Shown piece after piece: positions 41,804 to 49,836 of a stretch of DNA of 54,009 nt. A program made the position numbers and the translations under genes. Location of the stretch: positions 1 to 54,009 of the forward strand of contig UQGJ01000012.1 in NCBI GenBank assembly GCA_900540545.1, given 5' to 3'. Source of the stretch: an uncultured Eubacteriales bacterium (GTDB taxonomy: Bacteria > Bacillota > Clostridia > Oscillospirales > Oscillospiraceae). The notes under the pieces are model-generated. The model did no database searches. It worked only from the letters and a program-made list of their open reading frames with translations, and was not told the origin of the DNA. Each line of letters starts with the position of its first letter. Within the stretch, counting starts at the first letter, position 1.

Positions 41804-43003
41804 TTATTGGATGGTGATGCAGGCGGCCTCGGCCATGGCCTGTTCGGTGAGCTCGTTGCCGATGCCGGGCAGCTCGGGCACGTCGTAGCTGCCGTCCTTG
41901 GGCATGTGGTCGTACTTGCACAGGGCGCGGATCTCTTCCTTCAGCGCGCCCTCGTGGAGCTCGTGGATGAGGAAGTTGGGGATGGCCGCCTCCAGCTGGA
42001 GGGAGGCGGCGGTGGCGATGGGGCCGCCGCAGATGTGGATCTGGACCCCGGCGTCATAGACGTTGGCCATGTCGCAGATCTTCTTCACCTCGGTGAGGCC
42101 GCCGGCCACGCACATGTCGGGCTGGACCACCTGGAGGGCGCCCGCCTCCAGGAATGGGCGGAAGCCCCAGCGGGTGGTGATGCGCTCGCCGGAGGCGATG
42201 GGCATATTCAGCTTGTCCCGAATCTGGCGCATGCACTCCACGTTGGTGGGGTCGGTGGCCTCCTCCAGATAGTAGATGCCCAGCTCCTCCAGCCGCTGGC
42301 CCAGTTGGATGGCGGTGTTCATGTCGGAAAAGGCGTGCAGCTCGATGATGATGTCCAGATTCTTGTCCACATCCCGCATGGCCTTCACCCGCTGGTAGGC
42401 CACGTCCAGGACCTCGGGGGACAGGGACCCGCGGGTCCGCCAAGTGGGGTCGGGCCGGGGCTCCCGGGCGTAGACGCCGTCGGGCTTGACGCACATGGGG
42501 TCCACCTTGATGGCTGTGTAGCCCTGGGCCATGGCCTTTTCGGTGGCCTTGGCGTAGTCGATGGGGTCGGCAATATTGCGGTGGACCTTGTCCCAGTCGA
42601 ACTGGAGCTGGCTGGCGTAGGCCCGAATCTTGGAATTGGTCTTGCCGCCCAGCAGCTTGTAGCAGGGTACGCCCAGGGCCTTGCCCTTGATGTCCCACAC
42701 GGCGATGTCCAGGGCGCTGACCGCCCCCTGGAAGACGATGCCGCCGCAGTCCCGGCCCTGGCCCCAGAAGGTGGAGCGCTTGTACATCTCCCACAGAGCC
42801 TCGTTGTCCATGGGGTCCCACCCCAGCATGAGCTGGGCCAGGTCCCGGACCTGCCCGATGCCGCCGTACTTGGATTTTCCGTAGGCGAAGCCCACCTCGC
42901 CAAAGCCGGAGATGCCCTCGTCAGTATTGACGCGGACGAAGATGGGGTCCAGCAGGGGGTTGCCCGTGCTGCACTCAAAAATATCTACGCTGGTTACTTT
43001 CAT
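41804..43003 (-). CDS. Enolase-superfamily (mandelate racemase/muconate lactonizing) enzyme, sugar-acid dehydratase-like
   Basis: A 399-residue enzyme. The N-terminal capping domain (1-125) is followed by a beta/alpha barrel. The likely metal ligands are Glu221 (IIIELHAF), Glu247 (YYLEEAT) and Glu273 (IASGERITT). His223 and His323 (IHICGGPIA) are potential acid/base residues, and Lys166 sits in AIKVDP. This layout is closest to the galactonate/gluconate dehydratase branch; in those enzymes the first metal ligand is Asp before x-His, here it is Glu. The usual reaction removes water from an acid sugar to give a 2-keto-3-deoxy acid. It is the last gene of the operon, 16 bases after dctM, so it handles an imported or intermediate acid. 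The substrate is unknown. Confidence 0.88.
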   Translation of the reverse strand: MKVTSVDIFECSTGNPLLDPIFVRVNTDEGISGFGEVGFAYGKSKYGGIGQVRDLAQLMLGWDPMDNEALWEMYKRSTFWGQGRDCGGIVFQGAVSALDIAVWDIKGKALGVPCYKLLGGKTNSKIRAYASQLQFDWDKVHRNIADPIDYAKATEKAMAQGYTAIKVDPMCVKPDGVYAREPRPDPTWRTRGSLSPEVLDVAYQRVKAMRDVDKNLDIIIELHAFSDMNTAIQLGQRLEELGIYYLEEATDPTNVECMRQIRDKLNMPIASGERITTRWGFRPFLEAGALQVVQPDMCVAGGLTEVKKICDMANVYDAGVQIHICGGPIATAASLQLEAAIPNFLIHELHEGALKEEIRALCKYDHMPKDGSYDVPELPGIGNELTEQAMAEAACITIQ

Positions 43004-43019
43004 AGTCCAGGGCTCCTTT

Positions 43020-44300
43020 TTACTTGAGTAAACTTAATAGGCCGATGCTGATTCCCGGCACATAGGACACCAGCAGCATGGCGATGATCATCATGACAAT
43101 GAAGGGCACCGCCTTTTTGACGATGCGCATCATATCCAGTCCCGTCATGGACGTGGCCACAAACAGGTTGATGGCCACCGGCGGGGTGACGAAGGCGATG
43201 CACAGGGACAGGGTCATGACCAGGCCGAACTGGATGGGGTCGATGCCCACGGCCTCCACGATAGGCAGCAGGATGGGCGAGAAGATGACGATGGCGGGGG
43301 TCGTCTGCACGAACATACCCACGATGAACAGCAAAATCATGATGAGGAACATGATGACGTACATATTGGTGGAGATGCCCAGGAAGAAGTCCTGGATAGC
43401 CTTGGTCACGCCCAGCATGGAGAACACCGCGCCCAGGCTGGCGGCGGGGGCAAAGACGAACATCATGCCGCCGATGAAGGGCACGTTGTCCACGAACATC
43501 CGCACCAACTTCTTGAACTCCAGCTCCTTATAGACGAACAGGCCCACGATGATGCCATAGACCACGGCCACCACCGACGCCTCGGTGGCGGTAAAGATGC
43601 CGGCGTAAATGCCGCCCAGGATGATGACCGGCATGAGGAAGGCCCACTTGGCGTTCCACAGCTCCTTGAGGAACCGGATAAAGGAAAATTTGACGCCGGT
43701 CCCGTGATAACCGTGCTTCCTGGAGTAGAGGAAGTTGACGGCCATCAGCATGGCTCCCACCAGGATGGCGGGGCCCCAGCCGGCCATGAACAGGTCGCTG
43801 ATGGAGACGTTATTGGTGGTGCCGTAGACCACCAGGGGGTAGCTGGGGGGCACTACCACGCCCAGGCCGCCGGCCACGGCGCACAGGCCGGTGGCATAGT
43901 ATTTATCGTAGCCCGCCCGGACCATCTCGGGAATCATGATGGCGCCGATGGCGGCCACGGTGGCGGAGGCGGAGCCGGAGATGGCGCCGAAGAACATACA
44001 GGCCAGAATAGCCACCATGCCCAGGCCGCCGGTGGTGTTGCCCAGGATGGTATTGGCCACGTTGACCAGCCGCTTGGAGATGCCGCCGGTCTCCATGATG
44101 GACCCGGCGATGATGAAGAAGGGCAGGGCCAGCAGGGTGAAGCTGCCCACGCCGGTGTACATGCCCTGGGTGATGAAGGTCAGCGAGGTGACGGGCTCCA
44201 CAAACAGCAGGGCGATCATGGACCCGGCCAGAGCCACGCCGATGGGGACGCCGATGAGCAGCATCAGGAACATGGCGCCAAAGAAGATCCAATATACCAT
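43020..44300 (-). CDS. dctM: TRAP transporter large permease (DctM)
   Basis: A 426-residue membrane protein, the ion-coupled channel subunit. It has about 12 hydrophobic helices, with the family signatures LLIGVPIGVALAGS near the start, GAISGSASATVAAIGAIMIPEM, GGLGVVVPPSYPLVVYG, and PVAINLFVATSMTG. The start overlaps the dctQ stop (TAATG). With the small permease and binding protein it imports a carboxylate using the sodium gradient. Confidence 0.95.
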   Translation of the reverse strand: MVYWIFFGAMFLMLLIGVPIGVALAGSMIALLFVEPVTSLTFITQGMYTGVGSFTLLALPFFIIAGSIMETGGISKRLVNVANTILGNTTGGLGMVAILACMFFGAISGSASATVAAIGAIMIPEMVRAGYDKYYATGLCAVAGGLGVVVPPSYPLVVYGTTNNVSISDLFMAGWGPAILVGAMLMAVNFLYSRKHGYHGTGVKFSFIRFLKELWNAKWAFLMPVIILGGIYAGIFTATEASVVAVVYGIIVGLFVYKELEFKKLVRMFVDNVPFIGGMMFVFAPAASLGAVFSMLGVTKAIQDFFLGISTNMYVIMFLIMILLFIVGMFVQTTPAIVIFSPILLPIVEAVGIDPIQFGLVMTLSLCIAFVTPPVAINLFVATSMTGLDMMRIVKKAVPFIVMMIIAMLLVSYVPGISIGLLSLLK

Positions 44301-44872
44301 TACGCGCCCGCCTCCTTTTCCTTTTCCGCACGGATGGCGGCGGCCTCAGCCTCCAGCGCGTCCATGTCGATGGTGGGCTCGGTGTTGCCCAGGTCCTTTT
44401 CCTCCTCATGGAGCAAGCGGATGATGTTGGGCACGATGCGGATGACGATCAGGACAAAGCAGACCGGCATCATGCCGTAGGAGATGGCCTTTGGAAGTCG
44501 GAGGATGGGTGAGACCGCCCCTCTGACCAGGTAATTGTTGGTGATTTGCATCATGGGGATGATGATATAGACGCTGAATATCCCGAAGATAATGTCGTCG
44601 ATGATCAGCAGGACCTTGCGGACCTTGAAGGGCATGGCCACTAGAAAGGCGTCGATGCGCAGGTGCTTCCGGCGGGTGATGGCCCCGGCGCAGCCCAGGT
44701 AGACCATCCAGACGAACATGATGGTACACAGCTCCTCCGTCCAGGTGATGGAATTATTGAATACGTACCGGGACACCACCTGCACGAACAGAAGGATGGT
44801 CATGGCCGCGAAGAGGACCGCGCCAATGTAGATTTCAAATTCGCCGAGAAATTTTTTCAGCTTTGCGTTCAT
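44300..44872 (-). CDS. dctQ: TRAP transporter small permease (DctQ)
   Basis: A 190-residue protein with four helices (AVLFAAMTILLFVQVVSRYVF; TEELCTIMFVWMVYLGCAGAI; VLLIIDDIIFGIFSVYIII; MMPVCFVLIVIRIV) and a charged C-terminal tail rich in Glu/Ala. The SRYVFNNSITWTEEL motif is typical. The reading frame begins ATG 44872 behind GAGGAGG. A stem-loop separates it from the binding-protein gene. Confidence 0.93.
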   Translation of the reverse strand: MNAKLKKFLGEFEIYIGAVLFAAMTILLFVQVVSRYVFNNSITWTEELCTIMFVWMVYLGCAGAITRRKHLRIDAFLVAMPFKVRKVLLIIDDIIFGIFSVYIIIPMMQITNNYLVRGAVSPILRLPKAISYGMMPVCFVLIVIRIVPNIIRLLHEEEKDLGNTEPTIDMDALEAEAAAIRAEKEKEAGA

Positions 44873-44892
44873 AGCTTGCCTCCTCTTGTTTC

Positions 44893-44927
44893 TTCAGCGC
44901 CCGGCACTGAGCCCGCCGGGCGCCGAA
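44893..44927 (-). promoter_or_regulatory. Intercistronic stem-loop between dctP and dctQ
   Basis: GCGCCCGGC (44897-44905) pairs with 44915-44923, extended by three pairs after one mismatch. No T-run follows, so it is more likely a 3'-end stabiliser that raises dctP mRNA over dctQM, a common arrangement in binding-protein operons. Confidence 0.6.
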
Positions 44928-44943
44928 GCCGAACCCCACGAAC

Positions 44944-46065
44944 TTATTCCCGGACCTGGGCCACCGCGTCCATGATCTCGTTGTAGCGCTCCTCGCCCAC
45001 GGCCTCCTTGACCTGGTCGTAGACGGGCTTGGTGGCGTCGCGGAAGGTCTGCATCTCCTCTTCATTGGGCTCGTAGACCTCGCAGACGGTCTTCAGGAAG
45101 TCGATGTCCTCCTGAGTGGTGGAGCGCAGGCCCTGGCGGCACAGCGCGGTGGACTCGGCCGCCACCTCCAGCACCAGGTTCTGCACGTCAGGGGACCAGC
45201 TCTGGAAGGCGTCCTCGCTGACGCACATGGTGGTCAGGCCGAAGTTGTGGGCGGTGAGGGTCACGTACTTCTGGACCTCATAGAACTTCTGCTGGATGAT
45301 GTTGATGGTGGGGTTCTCCTGGGCGTCGCACACGCCCTGCTGCAGGGCGGAGAACAGCTCGGACAGGGACAGGGACAGGGTGGACGCGCCCATGGCCTCG
45401 AAGGCGGCCATCTGGTAGATGTCGGACTGGGTGCGGATCTTCAGGCCCTTGAAGTCGGCGGCGGTATGGATGGGCTTGTTGCTGGTGGTCTGGCGGAAGC
45501 CGATGTCGTAGTAGCACAGGACCCGCAGGCCCACGTCATCGATGACCTGCTGGCGGATGGCATCGCCCCGGGGGCCGTCCACGTAGGCGTCCACCTCGTC
45601 GGCGCTGTTGAAGAGGAAGGGCAGGTTGAAGTCCATCCAGGCGTCGGTAAACTCGCCGAAGGCGCCGTTGCCCATGGTGCAGAACTCAAACGCCCCGGTG
45701 GTGGCGCCGCTGACCATCTCGTCGCCGGAGCTGCCCAGCTGGCCGTCGGGGTAGATGGTGACCGTCACCTTGCCGCCGGAGCGCTTGGTGATCTCGTCAG
45801 CAAAGAAGGTGGTGGCCTGGCAGTAGCCCGGCGTGTCCTTGGCGGCGGACTTCATTGAGGTGCAGATTTTCAGATTCAGGGTCTCCATGTTGTCCACGTT
45901 GTAGTTGTGGTCTCCGCTCTGGGTCCCGGCGGTAGTCTGCTGGGCCGGGGGATTCTCGGGGGCCTTGGTCTGGGCGGCGGGCTTGTCGTTTCCGGCGCAG
46001 CCGGCCAGGATGCCCGCCATCAGGGCGGCGCACAGGGTCAGGGACACGATTCTGTTTCTCTTCAT
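44944..46065 (-). CDS. dctP: TRAP transporter solute-binding lipoprotein (DctP)
   Basis: A 373-residue receptor. The signal ends LAGC, with lipidated Cys about residue 23, then a Gln/Thr/Pro linker. The DctP fold shows ADEITKRSGGKVTVTIYPDGQLGSSGDEM, then LPFLFNSADEV, and the conserved Arg-containing motif LKIRTQSDIYQMAAFEAMGA that contacts the carboxylate; FSALQQGVCDAQENP follows. The start at 46065 has GGAGG upstream; an in-frame ATG 20 codons earlier lacks one. It is 56 bases after the dehydratase gene in the same operon. The ligand is likely an organic acid; its identity cannot be read from sequence. Confidence 0.93.
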   Translation of the reverse strand: MKRNRIVSLTLCAALMAGILAGCAGNDKPAAQTKAPENPPAQQTTAGTQSGDHNYNVDNMETLNLKICTSMKSAAKDTPGYCQATTFFADEITKRSGGKVTVTIYPDGQLGSSGDEMVSGATTGAFEFCTMGNGAFGEFTDAWMDFNLPFLFNSADEVDAYVDGPRGDAIRQQVIDDVGLRVLCYYDIGFRQTTSNKPIHTAADFKGLKIRTQSDIYQMAAFEAMGASTLSLSLSELFSALQQGVCDAQENPTINIIQQKFYEVQKYVTLTAHNFGLTTMCVSEDAFQSWSPDVQNLVLEVAAESTALCRQGLRSTTQEDIDFLKTVCEVYEPNEEEMQTFRDATKPVYDQVKEAVGEERYNEIMDAVAQVRE

Positions 46066-46121
46066 GGAATGTTTCCTCCCTTTTTTTGTTCCAAATTCCT
46101 CTTTATCATTACAAGGCCGCG

Positions 46122-47243
46122 TCAACCCAGCATCTCCGCGAAGGTCTGGAGCCTCGTCCTGATCTGTTCCGTACTGCCCGGCTGCTGGTCCACCTCCAGA
46201 TAGAGGGTGGGGACGCCGATGTCCTCCAGCGCCTTGGCAAAGATGGGGTAGTCGTACTCCTCGGGGTCGCAGAATTTCATCATGCAGGCCACCACACCGT
46301 CGGCCCCCGTGGCCCGGGCCAGGTCCACCAGCAGGTCCACCCGCCGCTTATCCGCGTCGTGGGCCAGGGAGCACAGCTGCCGCCCCCACTTGCCCGCCAG
46401 CCGGTCCAGGGGTGCGTCTCCCGCCGGGATGCCGGCGCGGTACTGGCGGCTCTCCTGGGCCAGGTCGTCGCCCACCACCGCCAGACCGTTGTCCGCCAGG
46501 ATGTCCAGCAGTCCGTCCGGCTCGGCGGCGATGCCGGTGAGGAGGACCCGTCTGCCTTTCCAGGCGTGGGGGGGCAGGGCCTTCAGCTCGGCCACCAGCT
46601 CGGCCACCAGTCGGGTGTGCTCCGCCTTGTCCAGGAACCAGGCGCTCTTCATCACGTAGTGGCGGACCACCGGGGTGATGAGGTCCAGGTGGTCGTTGGC
46701 CACGGCGGTAAACTGGCCCATGGTGTCGGCGTGGACAGTGTAGACCTCCAGAGCCCGGTCCAGGTCGGCCTGGCTGATGGCGTGGCCGCAGACCCCCTCC
46801 AGCTTCCCCTTGACCACGTCGAACTCGTGGGTCAGGAATTTCAGCCCCGCCGGGGTCCGGTTCTGGGGGTAGGACACGGGGATCATGGGGATGTCGGGCA
46901 CACCGTAGAGCCAGTCCTGGGTGAGACAGCGGAAGGTGTCGCACAGGGTTGGGATGACCACCGCCGACAGGCCCCTGTATTTGCCCGCCAGGCCCAGCTC
47001 CAGCGTGGACTGGAGGATGGGGCAGGCGAAGGCGGGGAGATATTTCTTGGCTAAGTACGGCTCCGCCTGGGCGCCCCACAGCCCCATGGGGACCATGCCG
47101 GCGGCGTATACCAGTTCCTCCGGGGTATAGGAGGGGAAGCAGCCCACCACCTGTTTCCCGGCGGCCAGATGGTGTTCCAGCATGGCCCGGGGGTGGGTGG
47201 CGGCGTAGGTCAGTTGGGTGAGCAGCTCTTCCAGTCTCGTCAT
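46122..47243 (-). CDS. 2-Hydroxyacyl-CoA dehydratase subunit (FldC/HadC/HgdB-like)
   Basis: A 373-residue iron-sulfur protein forming one half of the dehydratase, which removes water from a (R)-2-hydroxyacyl-CoA through a ketyl radical. The length equals FldC/HadC (about 375). Conserved blocks are AGKQVVGCFPSYTPEELVYAAGMVPMGLWG, ACPILQSTLELGL, IPTLCDTFRCLTQ, and VACMMKFCDPEEYDYPIF with cysteines suited to [4Fe-4S] binding. The start overlaps the preceding subunit by four bases. The one-electron activator (HgdC/FldI type) is not encoded in the window and must be supplied from elsewhere. Confidence 0.92.
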   Translation of the reverse strand: MTRLEELLTQLTYAATHPRAMLEHHLAAGKQVVGCFPSYTPEELVYAAGMVPMGLWGAQAEPYLAKKYLPAFACPILQSTLELGLAGKYRGLSAVVIPTLCDTFRCLTQDWLYGVPDIPMIPVSYPQNRTPAGLKFLTHEFDVVKGKLEGVCGHAISQADLDRALEVYTVHADTMGQFTAVANDHLDLITPVVRHYVMKSAWFLDKAEHTRLVAELVAELKALPPHAWKGRRVLLTGIAAEPDGLLDILADNGLAVVGDDLAQESRQYRAGIPAGDAPLDRLAGKWGRQLCSLAHDADKRRVDLLVDLARATGADGVVACMMKFCDPEEYDYPIFAKALEDIGVPTLYLEVDQQPGSTEQIRTRLQTFAEMLG

Positions 47244-48508
47244 GCCTCGCCCGCCTCCTTTTCCCGCTTCCGCTGTTCCATGACCTCCACAAGGCCCTGG
47301 ATGCGGGTCTCGTACTGGGCCTCGCTGTAGGCCCGGAAGTCGGCCTGGTCCCCGTCGAAGGAGGTATAGGGGATGCCCGTGGCCTCGGAGATGCGCCGCT
47401 GGGTCTCGTACTGCTGGCAGTCCATGACCTTGCAGGAGCGGTTGACGTGGTAGATGGTGCCGTCCACCTGGAACTTTTTGTGGGCCTCCACCCGGCGCTG
47501 CACCACCGTATCCAGGTTATTGTTGTTGTTGGGCAGGTCGATGTAGGCGCGGGCCAGGCCGTCCAGGTCGCCGGGGGTGTACTCCAGGCCCCAGGCATTG
47601 ACGTAGCCGGTGGCCACCATGTTGATGCCGTACTTCTTCAGGGTTTTGAAGGTGTGGCTCAGGTAGGGCCAGCAGGCGATGCCCTCCCAGAACACCCGGT
47701 ACTCCTCCTCCACGGGGAAGGTGCTCTTGCCCTGGGCGATGTTCTCCTTGATTTCCGAGATGAGCTGTTCCAGGACGGCGGTGGTACTCTCCTTGCCCCG
47801 GTTGCACACCATGCAGGACATGTAGTTGAACAGGTCGAAGCCGGCCAGGGGGGCGGGCTTCACGGCCAGCAGCTCGTTGGCCTCCCGCCACAGGTCCTTG
47901 TTCCGCTGGGAGATGCGCATGACCTCGGTGAGCCTGTCATAGTCCAGCTTCTTGCCGGAGACCTCCTCCAGCCCCTTGATGAGGTCGTCGATCTGGTTGC
48001 GGACGTACTTCACCTTTTCCTCCGAGGCGCAGGAATCATAGTTGTACACCGTGTCGATGAGGAACATGGGGACCCGGAACTCGTGGGCCAGGTTTTCGAA
48101 CCACTTGGTGAGCTGGTTGCAGATGTTGTTGCAGCACAGGACAAAGTCGGGCTTGGGCATGTTGTTGCTCTCGGCCTTCAGGGTGTCCATATAGGCAAGG
48201 CTGGTGCGGGCGTAGGAGCAGATGTCCATATTATAGCCCATGGCCTCGGCGTGGGACAGCAGTTCTTCCGACTGGTGCCGGGCCGCCAGACCGGCGGCCT
48301 GGTTCTCCGGATAGACGATATAGAGGCCCAGTGCCTCGGCAATTTCCTGGGGAAAGATGGAGGCCGACCAGCCGATTTTTTCCCCGCGGGCCTTGGCGTC
48401 TATGGTGTCCTGGTAGAGCTGGGCCAGCTGCTCGCTGACCATGACGCGGGATTTCGGCAGCGGCTTTTTGGGCTTGGGCGCCGCCGTTTGGGGTGTCTTT
48501 TCTTCCAT
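47240..48508 (-). CDS. 2-Hydroxyacyl-CoA dehydratase subunit (FldB/HadB/HgdA-like)
   Basis: A 422-residue partner of the preceding protein, close to FldB/HadB length. Blocks include GWSASIFPQEIAEALGLYIVYPENQAA, DFVLCCNNICNQLTKWFENLA, FNYMSCMVCNRGKES and HVNRSCKVMDCQQYETQRRI with several cysteines for a [4Fe-4S] cluster. A Pro/Lys-rich N-terminus (1-20) is extra. ATG 48508 lies 14 bases after the LarA-like gene. With the CoA-transferase upstream this is the core of a phenyllactate- or 2-hydroxyisocaproate-type pathway, but the substrate is not determined. Confidence 0.92.
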   Translation of the reverse strand: MEEKTPQTAAPKPKKPLPKSRVMVSEQLAQLYQDTIDAKARGEKIGWSASIFPQEIAEALGLYIVYPENQAAGLAARHQSEELLSHAEAMGYNMDICSYARTSLAYMDTLKAESNNMPKPDFVLCCNNICNQLTKWFENLAHEFRVPMFLIDTVYNYDSCASEEKVKYVRNQIDDLIKGLEEVSGKKLDYDRLTEVMRISQRNKDLWREANELLAVKPAPLAGFDLFNYMSCMVCNRGKESTTAVLEQLISEIKENIAQGKSTFPVEEEYRVFWEGIACWPYLSHTFKTLKKYGINMVATGYVNAWGLEYTPGDLDGLARAYIDLPNNNNNLDTVVQRRVEAHKKFQVDGTIYHVNRSCKVMDCQQYETQRRISEATGIPYTSFDGDQADFRAYSEAQYETRIQGLVEVMEQRKREKEAGEA

Positions 48509-48522
48509 AACTTACCTCTGCT

Positions 48523-49812
48523 TTACTCGATGATATAGCCGTCGGGTCCGAAGGGGATGTCGAAGGGGTCCGACAAAATCTCCACGTCGTCCCGGCCCCG
48601 CAGTGTCTGGGCCAGATTTTCCGAGACCTGGATCTCCTCCATGTGCATGGTGTCCTGGATGCGCACCACCCGGGCGTGGGCATAGTCGATGCCGGTGCAG
48701 GTGCGGATGGCCCATCGCAGGGCCTCCCGGTCGTTCTCCGCGAAGCAGGGGATATGGCAGCCGGGCAGGAAGTTGGCTGTCATCATGTTGGTCCAGGTGA
48801 CGGCCCAGTCCACATCCCGGACGCACCGCAGGGTGGTGACCTCCACGGTGCCGATGCCGCTGGCGTTGTGGTGGGTGGCCTCGGTGAGGCCCCGGACAAA
48901 GATATTCTGGCTCACCAGCGTGCCGGGGTAGATGCGGTCCCGGCGGGCCACCACGTTGGGGTCGAAGCCGGAGCCGCCGATGTTCTTGCCGATCTGGTCG
49001 ATAATGAGCACGTCGGTGGTGGGGAACTTGAACCGGGCCAGCTTGTCCTTGGCAATCTCCAGCAGGGCCGCGTCCCGCGCCACGATCTGGTCCTTTTCCA
49101 TGACCTCCAGATTGCTGATGTCGTCGTAGGCGTTCTGGACCAGGCCCACGCCGAAGAGGATGGGTTCCCGTTCCAGGCACAGCTTCCCGGCCTCCAAAAT
49201 CAGCCTGGGGAACTCCTCATAGCCCCGCATGTGGATGGTGGCGGCCCCCTTGTGCTTGCCCAGGCCGATGACCAGCATCTTCAGCAGGCCGCTCTCGTGG
49301 GGTCCCTTGAAGCTGGTGTGGGGCTTGACCTTGTTCACCACCACGATGCCGTCGGAGTGGTAGGCGTATTTGTCGCAGTAGATCGGAGTACCGTCGGGGA
49401 GGACGCCCACCTCCACCACGTCCATGGAGGCCAGGATGGGGCAGCCCATGTTCTCCTCGGTGATGCCGTAGGTGGCCAGCATTTCAAGCTGGCCTTCGGC
49501 CACGCCGCCGGCGTGACTGCCCATGGAGGGGACGATGAAGGGCTCGGCCCCCCACTTCTTCAGGGTGTCCACCAGCGTACGCATGATCTCCTGGTAGAAC
49601 GGGATGCCCCGGCTGCCCGCCGTGATGGCGATGCGTTTGCCCCGGCAGGCGCCTTTGTCGTGTACCTTCTCCTCCAGCTCCCGCCGGAGGTGTCCGGGCA
49701 CGTCCTTGATTTGATAGGGGTCATATTTCTGTCTGATTTTTACCATCCGGGGCAGGACCACCTGGTCCAGGCCCTCCATCTTGGCGTTGACCACGGGGAA
49801 ATCAATGAACAT
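48523..49812 (-). CDS. LarA-like protein (DUF2088, nickel-pincer racemase/epimerase superfamily)
   Basis: A 429-residue cytosolic protein. The DUF2088 N-terminal region contains SRGIPFYQEIMRTLVDTL, PSMGSHAGG, and the block VVVNKVKPHTSFKGPHESGLLKMLVIGLGKHKG; in lactate racemase the equivalent part holds the nickel-pincer nucleotide on a Lys with His ligands. LarA relatives racemise or epimerise 2-hydroxy acids (lactate, malate, phenyllactate, gluconate and others). Next to a dehydratase that is specific for one enantiomer, an (S)/(R) 2-hydroxy-acid racemase makes biochemical sense. The start at 49812 (MFIDFP) has GGAGG six bases away. The larBCE cofactor genes are not in the window. Confidence 0.82.
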   Translation of the reverse strand: MFIDFPVVNAKMEGLDQVVLPRMVKIRQKYDPYQIKDVPGHLRRELEEKVHDKGACRGKRIAITAGSRGIPFYQEIMRTLVDTLKKWGAEPFIVPSMGSHAGGVAEGQLEMLATYGITEENMGCPILASMDVVEVGVLPDGTPIYCDKYAYHSDGIVVVNKVKPHTSFKGPHESGLLKMLVIGLGKHKGAATIHMRGYEEFPRLILEAGKLCLEREPILFGVGLVQNAYDDISNLEVMEKDQIVARDAALLEIAKDKLARFKFPTTDVLIIDQIGKNIGGSGFDPNVVARRDRIYPGTLVSQNIFVRGLTEATHHNASGIGTVEVTTLRCVRDVDWAVTWTNMMTANFLPGCHIPCFAENDREALRWAIRTCTGIDYAHARVVRIQDTMHMEEIQVSENLAQTLRGRDDVEILSDPFDIPFGPDGYIIE

Positions 49813-49836
49813 GCTGCTTCCTCCCATCCAGTGCCG

